DNA from: Gemmata massiliana
GTDB taxonomy: Bacteria; Planctomycetota; Planctomycetia; Gemmatales; Gemmataceae
Assembly: GCA_000531095.1 (NCBI GenBank)
Contig: HG799467.1
Span: forward strand, 208,536 to 272,535
Length of the DNA: 64,000 nt
Direction of reading: 5' to 3'
Made by a program: the position numbers and the translations under genes. Under the pieces are notes generated by a model. That model saw nothing but the letters and a program-made list of their open reading frames with translations. It ran no database searches and was not told the origin of the DNA. This document shows, in pieces, positions 44,080-52,956 of the stretch (the stretch's first letter is position 1; each line of letters starts with the position of its first letter).

Positions 44080-45150
44080 ATGGAGCACACGTCGCACGAG
44101 TTCTTGAAGAATCTGCTCGAAACGCCCAGCCCGTCTGGGTTCGAGCAGCAGATTCAGCAAGTGGTCCGCGATCGCATGAAGCCGTTCGCGGACGAGATCC
44201 GCACCGATTCGCACGGGAACGTGTTCGCGGCCCGGTTCCCCGAGGGGCGCCCCGCTGACGCCCCGCGCATCATGCTCGCCGGGCACTGCGACCAGATCGG
44301 CCTCATGGTGCAGTACATCGATTCCGACGGGTTCCTCTACATCCAGCCCATCGGCGGCTGGGACATGCAGATCCTGCTCGGCCAGCACCTGACCGTTTGG
44401 ACGAAGAGCGGCGGCATTCACGGGGTCGTGGCGCGGCGCGCGATTCACCTCCTGAAACCGGAAGAGCGCGGAAAGGTGCCGGACTTCACCGACGTGTGGG
44501 TAGACATCGGCGCGAAGAACCGCGAAGAGGCCGAATCGCTCGTGCGGTGCGGCGACCCGCTCACGTTCGCGCTCGGCTACCGGCCGCTCCGCAACGGCCT
44601 CGCGGCCAGCCCCGCGATGGACGACAAGGTCGGGCTGTGGGTATGTATGGAGGCCGTGCGGTTGCTCCAGGGGCGCCCGCTCAAGGCCGCGGTCTTCGGC
44701 GCATCGACGGTGGCCGAGGAGATCGGGCTGCGTGGGGCAACGACGGCCGCCTACTCGATCAACCCCACCGTGGGTATCGCGGTAGACGTGACGCACGCGA
44801 CCGACACCCCAGGGAGCGACAAGAAGTCGCAAGGCGACATCAAGTGCGGCGCCGGGCCGGTCGTGTACCGTGGGCCGAACATCAGCCCGCGTGTGTTCGA
44901 CCTGCTTGAAGAAACCGCGAAGGCGCACGACATCCCGGTGCAGGTACGCGGAACTCCGCGTGCCACCGGCACCGACGCGAACGCGATTCAGATCGCGCGC
45001 GAGGGCGTCGCCACGGGGCTTATCGGCATCCCGAACCGCTACATGCACAGCCCGGTCGAAGTGATCCACCTCGACGACCTAACGAACGCGGCGAAGCTCC
45101 TCGCGGAGTTCTGCGCGGTAGTCGGTCCGGAGACAAACTGGATTCCGTAA
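44080..45150 (+). CDS. M42-family aminopeptidase (FrvX/glutamyl aminopeptidase type)
   Basis: 356 residues. Binuclear-metal aminopeptidase forming large tetrahedral assemblies in the cytoplasm. Motifs: metal-binding AGHCDQIGLMV near residue 70, SPAMDDKVGLWV (bridging Asp), STVAEEIGLRGATTAAYSI (catalytic Glu pair), GIAVDVTHATDTPG, and the late His in NRYMHSPVEVIHLDDL. The first His motif reads H-C-D rather than the usual H-x-D-E. GGAGAGAG precedes ATG 44080; the frame is open far upstream but overlaps purH and is not coding there. Confidence 0.9.
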   Translation: MEHTSHEFLKNLLETPSPSGFEQQIQQVVRDRMKPFADEIRTDSHGNVFAARFPEGRPADAPRIMLAGHCDQIGLMVQYIDSDGFLYIQPIGGWDMQILLGQHLTVWTKSGGIHGVVARRAIHLLKPEERGKVPDFTDVWVDIGAKNREEAESLVRCGDPLTFALGYRPLRNGLAASPAMDDKVGLWVCMEAVRLLQGRPLKAAVFGASTVAEEIGLRGATTAAYSINPTVGIAVDVTHATDTPGSDKKSQGDIKCGAGPVVYRGPNISPRVFDLLEETAKAHDIPVQVRGTPRATGTDANAIQIAREGVATGLIGIPNRYMHSPVEVIHLDDLTNAAKLLAEFCAVVGPETNWIP

Positions 45151-45168
45151 CCGATCAGCCACAAGTAG

Positions 45169-45240
45169 CCGGGACCGCGGATGGCCTTTTCTTCCACTTC
45201 TGGGTGGTGAGAGCGGGCGTCCGCGGTCCCGGTTCTTTTA
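45169..45240 (+). terminator. Rho-independent terminator after the M42 peptidase
   Basis: CCGGGACCGCGGA (45169-45181) pairs with 45220-45232 over 13 bases, followed by TTCTTTTA. The long 38-base loop contains TTTTCTT. Confidence 0.75.
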
Positions 45241-45441
45241 TCCGCAGCCAATTTCCGCGTTCCGAATTGCGCTGAAGCATGAAAATTCAGTCAGATTCTG
45301 TCCTTCGGATGCCGGTCGTCGGGAATCCGGACGTGATTGGAATTTCCGACGGCCCCACGCGCCCGAAATCCCTGCGTCTCGTGGATCGCGCTCTACTCTT
45401 GTTCCGGCGACAATCACCCAGTCCGGCCGGAGCTTTCGTCC

Positions 45442-46620
45442 GTGGCAACACACACGCAACTTCCGCGACTCAACTCGCCGTTCCTGAGTGCCGTTCGTAA
45501 AAGTGGGCTGCTCACGCCGGACGACTTGGTAGCGGTGTTCGCGAACGCTTCTCTCGACCCCACAACCGCCGAACCGCTCCAGGTCGCGGCGCTGCTCGTG
45601 CGAAAGAAGCTGTTGACGAAGTTCCAGGCGATGCAGTTACTCAACAACCGGACGCAGGGCTTCGTCCTCGACAAATACAAGATCCTCGACGGCATCCGGC
45701 AGGACCGCGTCGGGATGGTGTTCAAAGCGGAACACACGACGACCAAGCGCACGGTGGCCCTGAAGGTGCTGCCGTGCGACCGGGCCAGTGACCCGACCAT
45801 TCTGAAAGCGTTCATGGACGAGGTGCGGGGCGCCGCGAAGGTGGACCACCCGGCCGTGGCCCGCATCCTCGATGTGGGATACTGGCAGGGGACGCACTTC
45901 GTCGTCTCCGAATTCGTACCGGGACCGACACTGGATAAGATCGTCGCGGAGAGGGGGCCGCTGACGCCGGACGCCGCCGCGCAGCTCATCGCACAGGTTG
46001 CTGTGGGCCTGATGCACGCGCACTCGTGCGGGCTGATCCACCGCGACCTGAAGCCCGGTAACCTCGCACTGATGCCGGACCGGAGCGTGAAACTCATCGA
46101 TCTGGGGCTGACGCACATGCTCGAAAGCCCGTGGGCGCGTGTCACGAAGCGGATCAGCACGAAGGAGTACGCGGAGGAGATCGCGCACATCGCGCCGGAG
46201 CAGGCGTGGGGCTGCGAGATGGATTGCCGCAGCGACGTGTACAGCCTCGGCTCGACGTTCTACTACCTGCTGACGGGCCAGGTGCCGTTCCCGGGGCTGG
46301 CCCCGGAAATGATGGCCGAACGGCAGATCCGCGGGGTGCCGTCGCCGGCCGATCTTCGGCCCAAGATCTCCCCCGAGTTGGCCCGGATCGTCATGAAGAT
46401 GGGGGCGAAAGACCCGCACACGCGCTACCAAAACGCGCGCGAGGTGGTTCAGGCGCTCCAGGCGTGGCTCCCGCTCGCACAGTGTCGGGCGCTCGGTATC
46501 TCCGCGGAGCACCCGAGCTTCGGGGCGCAAGAAGACTCCCGCACGCACGCGGCCGTGACGTCGGCCAAGCCCGCGAAGGGCGGCATCTTGGGCTTCGTCC
46601 GCGGGCTCTTCGGGCGGTAA
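45442..46620 (+). CDS. Serine/threonine protein kinase
   Basis: 392 residues from GTG 45442 (GGAG 9 bases upstream); open frame further upstream lacks similarity. An N-terminal helical segment (about 10-70) with LTKFQAMQLLNNRTQGFVLD is typical of planctomycete kinases. Kinase domain about 75-345: the glycine loop is weak (GIRQDRVGMVFKAEH), then VALKVL (ATP Lys), HRDLKPGNLAL (catalytic loop), IDLG instead of DFG, APEQAWGC and SDVYSLGSTFYYLLTG. No transmembrane segment or sensor domain follows, so it is cytoplasmic. The C-terminal 45 residues are low-complexity. Confidence 0.9.
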   Translation: MATHTQLPRLNSPFLSAVRKSGLLTPDDLVAVFANASLDPTTAEPLQVAALLVRKKLLTKFQAMQLLNNRTQGFVLDKYKILDGIRQDRVGMVFKAEHTTTKRTVALKVLPCDRASDPTILKAFMDEVRGAAKVDHPAVARILDVGYWQGTHFVVSEFVPGPTLDKIVAERGPLTPDAAAQLIAQVAVGLMHAHSCGLIHRDLKPGNLALMPDRSVKLIDLGLTHMLESPWARVTKRISTKEYAEEIAHIAPEQAWGCEMDCRSDVYSLGSTFYYLLTGQVPFPGLAPEMMAERQIRGVPSPADLRPKISPELARIVMKMGAKDPHTRYQNAREVVQALQAWLPLAQCRALGISAEHPSFGAQEDSRTHAAVTSAKPAKGGILGFVRGLFGR

Positions 46621-46700
46621 CGTTCTCGATCAACCATTGCGGCATTTCGCGACCGGCGTTCTCCTGCGATAATGGGTACACGCCCAGACGAGGAGACGCC

Positions 46701-47003
46701 GTGCCTACTCCGAACTCACCAACACCCACGATCGCGCCGCCGGCCCCGACCGGTTGGAGCGAGGCGGATCTCCATGCCTTGGTCGCGTCGGATTTCTGGT
46801 ACCACACGGTGGCCCCGCGGGAGCTCATCTTGCAGTACCGTGGGAAGCACGTTGCTATTTTCGGCGAACAGATCGTTGATGCCGACAGCGACTTTGACGA
46901 ACTCGCGCGCCGATTGAATACAAAAAGTGATGCCATACCATTCAATCGGCTCCTACTCCGGTACGTGCCGACCGATGAGGAAACGGTTCGGTTTCGCTAC
47001 TAA
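46701..47003 (+). CDS. Small hypothetical protein (DUF5678-like)
   Basis: 100 residues from GTG 46701, with AGGAGA 4-9 bases upstream. A Pro/Thr-rich lead (1-20) precedes a compact domain: HTVAPRELILQYRGKHVAIF, IVDADSDFDELARRLN and LLLRYVPTDEETVRFRY. The YRGKHVAIFGEQIVDAD pattern is like DUF5678, which often precedes retropepsin-like genes. Here the next gene, 15 bases downstream, is exactly that, so the pair probably works together. Confidence 0.65.
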   Translation: MPTPNSPTPTIAPPAPTGWSEADLHALVASDFWYHTVAPRELILQYRGKHVAIFGEQIVDADSDFDELARRLNTKSDAIPFNRLLLRYVPTDEETVRFRY

Positions 47004-47018
47004 CGTCGGAGAACGGAT

Positions 47019-47552
47019 GTGGCCCGCGTCCGCCTCTATCTGATGCCCGCCGCCAACAACACGGTCTTTCGATTCGTTCGACCCGGTGGGCAACGCGATT
47101 CGATTCCCGCTCTCCGACTTCGTGCTTTGGTGAGTTTGATCGCGCACGTGCGCCCGGGTGGTCCGGCTTCTGCCAGAGCCGGGCTTCCGGAGTGCATCGT
47201 AGACACCGGCTCCCACCTAACGGTGATTCCCGAATACATTTGGCGCCACTTCTATCCGGGCGCGGTGACGCCTCTGCCGTTCGATTCAGCGATGTCGCAC
47301 GTTCAACGCTCGGTGTCGCTGGGTGGGGGTACATTTCCGTATGAACTCGGTGAACTTGCGGTCCAACTGACCGATTACTCGCACCGCACGATGGACCTGC
47401 GCGTCGTTGCTCAATTGACGCACGACAACGGGGTGCTCACGATCCCGATGGTCCTCGGCTTGAGTGGCGGGGTGACCGACGGGCGCGTGCTGCGTGCCGA
47501 ACCCGATCCGAGCGCACCGTTCGGCCAAGCGTGGTCACTTGAAGACCCTTAA
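47019..47552 (+). CDS. Retropepsin-like aspartic protease
   Basis: 177 residues from GTG 47019 (GGAGAACG upstream). The catalytic motif is CIVDTGSHLTVIPEYIW (D-T-G) at about residue 62, with a second-half segment NGVLTIPMVLGLSGGVTDGR that fits the single-domain pepsin fold. Retropepsins act as homodimers, each giving one Asp. No signal peptide. Substrate unknown. Coupled by short spacing to the DUF5678-like gene upstream and followed 63 bases later by a degenerate ImmA-like gene. Confidence 0.75.
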   Translation: MARVRLYLMPAANNTVFRFVRPGGQRDSIPALRLRALVSLIAHVRPGGPASARAGLPECIVDTGSHLTVIPEYIWRHFYPGAVTPLPFDSAMSHVQRSVSLGGGTFPYELGELAVQLTDYSHRTMDLRVVAQLTHDNGVLTIPMVLGLSGGVTDGRVLRAEPDPSAPFGQAWSLEDP

Positions 47553-47615
47553 ACGAGTGCCGCGGGCGGTAATTCTGACTTTCCCATTCGAGTGGTTTGT
47601 GTTTACATTTCTCGT

Positions 47616-48338
47616 ATGGATTTCTCGCAAGAAGAACTGGTCGAAACCATCGATCGCCTCATCGCGGGGTTGATCGAACGCGCTGGCGTGACCGTGGGGC
47701 CGGTCAGCGCGCTCGCGCTCGCCGAGCACCACTTGGGCATCCCGGTTCAGTTCGTTGAGCCGGCGGAGGAAGACGAATCCGGTCGGCGCCGGCCGCGCTC
47801 GCGCCCGGCCGGGAACGGGATCATGCTCACCACCGACATGAGCGCCGAACAGCAACAGCGCGCGGCGGCCGGTGGGATCGCTCAGCTTCTAATGCCGGAG
47901 ATCTTCCGCAAACTCAGCGTGCCCCTCGGGAGCGAGAGCAAACAGTTCCAGGCGCACGTGCGCGGGCTGGTCGTTCCCCGCGTGCTGATCCCCTCGCGCC
48001 TGTTCCGGGCCGCGCTCCGGGATTGCAAGTACGACGTCCCGGCTCTCAAACAGGTTTTTTCCACTGCGAGCATGGAAATGGTCGCGGCGCGGCTACTCGA
48101 TCTGGACGCCCCGTGCGTCATCGCGGTGGTGGACGACGGGGTCGTGGCGAGCCGACGCGGGAACCGGGCGCCGGCCGCGCGCAAGCTCGAAGCGGCCGAA
48201 CAAGAGTGCGTGGACCGAGTCACGGAGCTCGATCTCCCGCACCGGGCGCGCGTCGGGGACTGGACGGCATGGGGGTGGCCCGTCCCGGATCGCCCTTTTC
48301 GCCGGATTCTTCTGCGCGCCGTGCCCGACGACGTATAA
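47616..48338 (+). CDS. Degenerate ImmA/IrrE-like protein
   Basis: 240 residues from ATG 47616. The layout resembles ImmA/IrrE metallopeptidases: SALALAEHHLGIPVQFVEPA, then GIMLTTDMSAEQQQRAAAGG at the position of the R-x-T-x-A-H-E-x-x-H helix, IAQLLMPEIFRKL, and later the DVPALKQVFSTASMEMVAAR segment that in ImmA reads as the 'La..F.VS' strand. The HExxH zinc motif is missing (RAAAGGIAQLL instead), so no peptidase activity is expected. Possibly a DNA- or protein-binding regulator. The assignment is by pattern only. Confidence 0.55.
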   Translation: MDFSQEELVETIDRLIAGLIERAGVTVGPVSALALAEHHLGIPVQFVEPAEEDESGRRRPRSRPAGNGIMLTTDMSAEQQQRAAAGGIAQLLMPEIFRKLSVPLGSESKQFQAHVRGLVVPRVLIPSRLFRAALRDCKYDVPALKQVFSTASMEMVAARLLDLDAPCVIAVVDDGVVASRRGNRAPAARKLEAAEQECVDRVTELDLPHRARVGDWTAWGWPVPDRPFRRILLRAVPDDV

Positions 48339-48612
48339 TATCATCACGTTGCGTTCACACGGCGGTCGCCATAGCATTCAGGGCTGGCGACCGCCGGACC
48401 GTTTCCGGCCACCCGGAAGTTTCGAGTGCCGAGTGCTGAGTGCCGCGAACCGATAAGCGACACAACTACCGAACTTATCTTTCAGCACCGGACACTTTGC
48501 TCTTCCGAATCGAGACCGCCCTTTACAACCGCCGGCCGGGGCGGGATGATTTTTTGTGTTCCCGTCCGCACCCCTCAGCCGTGCCGGACCGACAGACCAG
48601 GAGCGCTCGGCC

Positions 48613-49098
48613 ATGACCGACGACCGCATCCCCATGACGCGGGAAGGCTACGACAAACTCAAGGTCGAGTTGGATCGCCTTCGCGGTGCGGAGATGATCG
48701 AGATCACCAAGCGCGTCGCCACGGCGCGCGAGATGGGCGATTTGAGCGAGAACGCCGAGTACCACGCCGCGCGCGAGGACCAGGGGATCCTCCAAGCCCG
48801 AATCAACGACCTGTCCGACCGCCTCTCTCGCGCGACCATCGTCGACACCGCGCTGCTCCCCAAAGACACGATCGCCTTCGGGAGCAAGGTGAAGGTCATG
48901 GACCTCGACGTCGACGAAGAAGAGACGTTTGAACTCGTCGGGCCGGGCCAAGAGAATCCCGATAAGGGGCGCATCCTGACCACGAGCCCCATTGGGCAGG
49001 GGCTGATCGGCCGGAAAAAGGGCGACACGGTCAAAATTCAAGTGCCCAGTGGCACCATCAAGTTTAAGATCCTGGAAATTACGACAGCGAATATATAA
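48613..49098 (+). CDS. greA: Transcription elongation factor GreA
   Basis: 161 residues, standard for GreA. Rescues backtracked RNA polymerase by stimulating transcript cleavage. The N-terminal coiled coil carries the acidic tip MGDLSENAEYHAAREDQ. The C-terminal FKBP-like domain includes VKVMDLDVDEEETFELVG and TTSPIGQGLIGRKKGDTVKI. AGGAG lies 10 bases before ATG 48613; the open frame upstream is not coding. Confidence 0.96.
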   Translation: MTDDRIPMTREGYDKLKVELDRLRGAEMIEITKRVATAREMGDLSENAEYHAAREDQGILQARINDLSDRLSRATIVDTALLPKDTIAFGSKVKVMDLDVDEEETFELVGPGQENPDKGRILTTSPIGQGLIGRKKGDTVKIQVPSGTIKFKILEITTANI

Positions 49099-49137
49099 AT
49101 CGCGCGGAACGTGAAATTATTGCGGGGTAATGATTGG

Positions 49138-49180
49138 AGTGTGTCCGTTTTTCACTTGCACGAGAAAAAACGGGCACACT
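49138..49180. terminator. Hairpin downstream of greA
   Basis: AGTGTGTCCGTTTTT (49138-49152) pairs with 49166-49180 over 15 bases with one T-G wobble and a 13-base loop. No U-run follows the stem on the plus strand, so termination strength is uncertain. Confidence 0.5.
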
Positions 49181-49310
49181 CGACACGTACAGGTGCTAGA
49201 GAGGCTTACAATTTCTTGCCAACACAGTGTTGGCGGGCACGGGTTGTTGCCGATACTACTGTTAGAAACGGCACCTACACCGTTTCTGGTCGGGCCGCCA
49301 GGAGGCGGGC

Positions 49311-49823
49311 ATGTCAGATCCCCGGCTTCACAGCTTGCACTTGGAAGGACAGCCCAGGCGGGACACGTTCCGTTCTGCGCGCGAGAAGCTCCAAGCGGCT
49401 TGTGGCAGCCAAACGATGGCCGGCAACGCCCGCGTGCTCGACGACGCGGCTCTAGTCGTTTCGACTCTCGCAGCACCGGTTGGAGGTGCGGGCGGGAGCG
49501 GGATTGCGGGGCGCTTTACCTTCTATCTCAAAGACGGCACCAACGTTTACCCGCTGCACCTCGGGATGAATAGCATCGGTAGGCTACCCGATAACGACGT
49601 TGTGGTGCGGGACGAGTGCGTGTCCCGGCGCCACTGTGCGGTGCTGATTCACTCGGACCTTCGGTGTGAACTGCACGACGTCGCCTCCAAGAACGGCACA
49701 CTTCTGAACGGCAAAAAGATCCCCCAGCCTCAAAAGCTTCAATCCGGCGACCAGATTACGCTCTGCAACCGCCGCCTCACGTTCCACATGGTCGAAGCTG
49801 CGAACGAACCCGCCGCGAGTTAA
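49311..49823 (+). CDS. FHA-domain protein
   Basis: 170 residues. An N-terminal 60 residues of low similarity precede an FHA domain (about 65-160): MNSIGRLPDNDVVVRDECVS, RRHCAVLIHSDLRCELHDVA, then SKNGTLLNGKKI. The Gly-Arg, Ser, Arg-His and Asn-Gly residues of the phosphothreonine-binding face are all present. It likely binds phosphoproteins made by kinases such as that at 45442-46620. CAGGAGG precedes ATG 49311. Confidence 0.88.
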   Translation: MSDPRLHSLHLEGQPRRDTFRSAREKLQAACGSQTMAGNARVLDDAALVVSTLAAPVGGAGGSGIAGRFTFYLKDGTNVYPLHLGMNSIGRLPDNDVVVRDECVSRRHCAVLIHSDLRCELHDVASKNGTLLNGKKIPQPQKLQSGDQITLCNRRLTFHMVEAANEPAAS

Positions 49824-50016
49824 GTGACACTCTCAAGCTTCCAATCTCGATCAACATCTACACGAACCCGTCTGGTATGATGGGTGGAATAAGAGGATTT
49901 TGACGATTGTTCCGTGCGACGATTTAGTCGCTACATTCACTATATTCATTAGCTTTCGTGTCCCCTGGTCGCGCGGCCCGATAACCCCAATCGCCACACC
50001 TGCGAGGGTTACCGTT

Positions 50017-50340
50017 ATGGCCACGTTCTATTTGCTCCCGCCGCGCGAGTGCCTCGAACGAGCCGTTGGCGATCTGTTCACAAAGTTACTCCCGGGTCTG
50101 CCGCTACCCGCGGATGCGTGGGATGCGATTGCCGGGCAACTCGCCAGCGCCACGGGATGGGCCGAGGACGTGTTTCTGGTTCCGCGAGACGAGCTGCCGG
50201 ACGGCGACCCGGCCCCGGCGCTCGTTGAGGGGTTCGGGGCCGATCCGGGCGACCAAGTGGTGGACGTGAGCCTCGCGCGCCCGGCCCGAACATGGGTCGT
50301 AACGCCCGCTGACGTTTCCGGTGTTGCGCACGCGCGATAA
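50017..50340 (+). CDS. Planctomycete conserved hypothetical protein
   Basis: 107 residues from ATG 50017. The start MATFYLLPPRECLERAVGDL and the middle VFLVPRDELPDGDPAPALVE, with GFGADPGDQVVDV, recall a small family I know only as planctomycete hypotheticals. No signal peptide, probably a soluble alpha/beta domain. The open frame extends 39 codons upstream without a convincing start. Function unknown. It precedes the poly-Arg protein by 86 bases. Confidence 0.65.
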   Translation: MATFYLLPPRECLERAVGDLFTKLLPGLPLPADAWDAIAGQLASATGWAEDVFLVPRDELPDGDPAPALVEGFGADPGDQVVDVSLARPARTWVVTPADVSGVAHAR

Positions 50341-50426
50341 GATAAATAAACCACGGTTCGCCTCTCTCGATCCGTGAGCCGCGCCCGATGCGACGCCGCG
50401 GCCACCGGCACCAGAAACACACACAA

Positions 50427-50972
50427 ATGACTGACCCTCTCGATAACAACGACGACTGGGCCGATCTCGCACGCGAGTTCGCGCTGGACAAGCCGTCCGC
50501 ACCGGCACCCGCGGACCGCGAAGACCGTGCCGAAGCAACCGAACCGCTCGCGGATGATGCCGCGCCCGAAGGTGCTGAGTCCGAAGGCGCGGAGGAATTC
50601 GACGACGCCGATGACGCACCGGGCGGTGACGGCGCCGACGGTGATGCGGCGCCCGGCACCGGGCGCAAACGTCGCCGCCGCCGTCGCCGTCGTCGTAAGG
50701 GTGGGGCGGGCGATGCCGCGGCCCCCGTTGCCGGCGCCGCGAGCGAAGAAAACGGCGAGTCGGGCGACGAGAGTGACGAAACCGCCGAAGTGGTTTCATC
50801 GAACGATGATTATGACGCACCCGCGGGGGAAGAAGTGGAAGACTTTGAAACCGAGCCGGCGCCGCTGGCGGCCGAAGAAGACACGGCCAACGAGGTGCTC
50901 CGCGAACTGATCGCGACCTGGAACGTGCCGTCCTGGGACAGCATCGTGAGCGGCTTGTACCGCCCCGGATAA
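50427..50972 (+). CDS. Acidic disordered protein with a poly-arginine tract
   Basis: 181 residues from ATG 50427. The first 25 residues (DWADLAREFALDK) and the last 25 (EVLRELIATWNVPSWDSIVS) look structured. Between them lies a long Asp/Glu/Ala-rich disordered region interrupted by GRKRRRRRRRRRKGG (about 91-105). The net acidic body with one strongly basic patch is like nucleic-acid-binding or ribosome-associated linkers. No family known. Codon use is normal, so it is a real gene rather than a repeat artefact. Confidence 0.65.
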   Translation: MTDPLDNNDDWADLAREFALDKPSAPAPADREDRAEATEPLADDAAPEGAESEGAEEFDDADDAPGGDGADGDAAPGTGRKRRRRRRRRRKGGAGDAAAPVAGAASEENGESGDESDETAEVVSSNDDYDAPAGEEVEDFETEPAPLAAEEDTANEVLRELIATWNVPSWDSIVSGLYRPG

Positions 50973-51044
50973 GTCTCTGTTTCGCGCTCCGGAGCAAAGT
51001 CAAGATCCGGAGCGGGAGCCGGGAACCGGAAACTGGGAGCTGAT

Positions 51045-51497
51045 ATGGCGGACGCGATCATCGATGTTGTGGGCGTGGACGAGCTGCCACTCATCATCGA
51101 CATGTACAACCAGATTTTCCGCCCCACGAAGACGATCGAGTCGTTCCGTCGACGGTACATGGGGCGCCACAACATTTTGCAGCTAGTGGCTCGCGTGAAG
51201 GACAAACCGGCCGGGTTCTTCCTCGGGTTCGAGCTGAAGCCCGACACGTTCTTCGCGTGGTTCTACGGCGTGATGCCCGACGTGCGGCGCATGGGCATCG
51301 GCTCCCAATTGATGGAAGCCGCACAGAGCTGGGCCGCGCAGCACCACTACGAAACGATCCGGCTGGAGTGCCACAACACCCACCGGCCCATGCTCCACCT
51401 CGCCATCGAACTCGGGTACGACATCGTCGGTCTCCACTGGGACGCCGACCGCGGTGACAATCTTATCATGTTCGAGAAGAGTTTGACCGACAGGTAA
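51045..51497 (+). CDS. GNAT acetyltransferase
   Basis: 150 residues. Acetyl-CoA-dependent N-acetyltransferase. Motif A is GVMPDVRRMGIGSQLMEAAQ (the R-x-x-G-x-G/A loop), motif B includes YETIRLECHNTHRPMLHLAI, and ELGYDIVG follows. PAGFFLGFELKPDTFFAWFY is the beta4 region. The substrate cannot be predicted. Followed by a very strong hairpin terminator. Confidence 0.88.
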   Translation: MADAIIDVVGVDELPLIIDMYNQIFRPTKTIESFRRRYMGRHNILQLVARVKDKPAGFFLGFELKPDTFFAWFYGVMPDVRRMGIGSQLMEAAQSWAAQHHYETIRLECHNTHRPMLHLAIELGYDIVGLHWDADRGDNLIMFEKSLTDR

Positions 51498-51507
51498 TTC
51501 CCGGCGG

Positions 51508-51563
51508 AGTGTGCGGGGTTCGGGGCGCGGAGACTGGTCTCCGCGCCCCGAACCCCGCACACT
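51508..51563 (+). terminator. Strong hairpin terminator, 26-bp stem
   Basis: AGTGTGCGGGGTTCGGGGCG plus six bases (51508-51533) pairs perfectly with 51538-51563 around the loop CTGG. TTAACAC follows. It lies 8 bases after the GNAT gene. Confidence 0.85.
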
Positions 51564-51646
51564 TTAACACATTCTCGTCTAAATCGCTCTTCCTTTCGCC
51601 CCTTCTCACCTAATCCCTCTTTTCCCCGCGGGTCGCGTGGAGCAGA

Positions 51647-52939
51647 ATGAGCACGGTCGTTGTTCCGGGGGTGGTCATGCGCGGCGTTGTCACTGTGATC
51701 TTGGCCGGGGGCAGGGGAACGAGGCTTGAACCACTTACACGCGACCGCGCGAAGCCGGCCGTGCCGTTCGGCGGGCTGTACCGCATTATCGACTTCACCC
51801 TGTCGAACTGCATCAACAGCGGGCTGCGCCGCGTGCTCGTGCTCACGCAGTTCAAGTCGCGCAGCCTGGACCGCCACATCCGCCACGGGTGGAGTTTCCT
51901 CAGTTCCGAACTGGGCGAGTCGGTCGAGGTTCTGCCGCCGCAGCAGCGCATCGACGAGACGTGGTACAAGGGCACCGCGGACGCGATCTACCAGAATATT
52001 TATTCGCTCGAACGCGAGAACGCGGAACACGTCCTGATCCTCGCGGGCGACCACATTTACAAGATGGACTACGGGCACATGATCCGTGCCCACATCGACC
52101 GCAAGGCGGACGTAACCATCGGGTGCATCCCGGTGCCGCTCGACGAGGTCCGGCACTTCGGCATCATGCAGGCCGCGGCCGACGACCGCGTGGTGAACTT
52201 CCTGGAGAAGCCCAAGACCGCGGACTCGATGCCCGGCGACTCGCACCACGCACTGGGATCAATGGGTATTTACGTCTTCAAAACGCGGCTACTGTTTGAA
52301 CTGCTCTGCCAAGATGCGGCGAAGACCGGTACGTCTCACGATTTTGGCAAGAACATTATTCCGTACATGATCGAGGCCGGTCACAAGGTGATCGCGCACC
52401 GGTTCCTCGACCAGAACCGTAAGGCCGTTCCGTACTGGCGCGACGTGGGCACTCTCGATGCGTACTACCAGGCGAACATGGACCTGGTCGCGGTCGAGCC
52501 GGTGCTGAACATGTACGACGCGACGTGGCCGATTCGCACGGTCCAACCGCAGTTGCCGCCGCCGAAGTTCGTGTTCACCGGCGAGGGGTCGGCCGGTCAC
52601 GCGCGCCGCGGGGAAGCTCTGGACAGCATCGTGTGCGCGGGGAGCATCGTTTCCGGCGGGCATGTCCGGCGCAGCATCCTTTCGCCCCGCGTGCGAGTGA
52701 ACAGTTACGCGGTAGTAGAAGACTCGATCCTGCTCGACGGCGTGGACGTGGGGCGCTACTGTCGCGTGCGCAAGGCGATCATCGATAAGGACGTGAAACT
52801 CCCGCCGTACACGGTCCTCGGTTACGACACCGAGTTCGACCGGCGCCGCGGGTTCACTGTAACCGACGCGGGCGTTGTCGTTGTGTCGAAGGCCGAGCCG
52901 CCCGAAACGTTCCAGGCGCCCAATCCGTTGCCCAACTGA
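51647..52939 (+). CDS. glgC: Glucose-1-phosphate adenylyltransferase
   Basis: 430 residues, typical for the bacterial enzyme. Makes ADP-glucose from ATP and glucose 1-phosphate for glycogen. Nucleotide-binding VTVILAGGRGTRLEPLTRDR, then AKPAVPFGGLYRIIDF, SNCINSGLRRVLVLTQFKS, DHIYKMDYGHM, HFGIMQ and FLEKPK, PYWRDVGTLDAYYQANMDL. The C-terminal left-handed beta-helix (about 310-400) includes VRRSILSPRVRVNSYAVVED. ATG 51647 is used; ATG 51677 is an alternative starting nearer the nucleotide loop. Confidence 0.95.
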   Translation: MSTVVVPGVVMRGVVTVILAGGRGTRLEPLTRDRAKPAVPFGGLYRIIDFTLSNCINSGLRRVLVLTQFKSRSLDRHIRHGWSFLSSELGESVEVLPPQQRIDETWYKGTADAIYQNIYSLERENAEHVLILAGDHIYKMDYGHMIRAHIDRKADVTIGCIPVPLDEVRHFGIMQAAADDRVVNFLEKPKTADSMPGDSHHALGSMGIYVFKTRLLFELLCQDAAKTGTSHDFGKNIIPYMIEAGHKVIAHRFLDQNRKAVPYWRDVGTLDAYYQANMDLVAVEPVLNMYDATWPIRTVQPQLPPPKFVFTGEGSAGHARRGEALDSIVCAGSIVSGGHVRRSILSPRVRVNSYAVVEDSILLDGVDVGRYCRVRKAIIDKDVKLPPYTVLGYDTEFDRRRGFTVTDAGVVVVSKAEPPETFQAPNPLPN

Positions 52940-52956
52940 CCGCACGAGAGGTTCTC

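Noticed and set aside
49138-49180. Strong intrinsic terminator after greA
   Set aside because: The hairpin is real but no U-run follows it; kept only as a low-confidence terminator.
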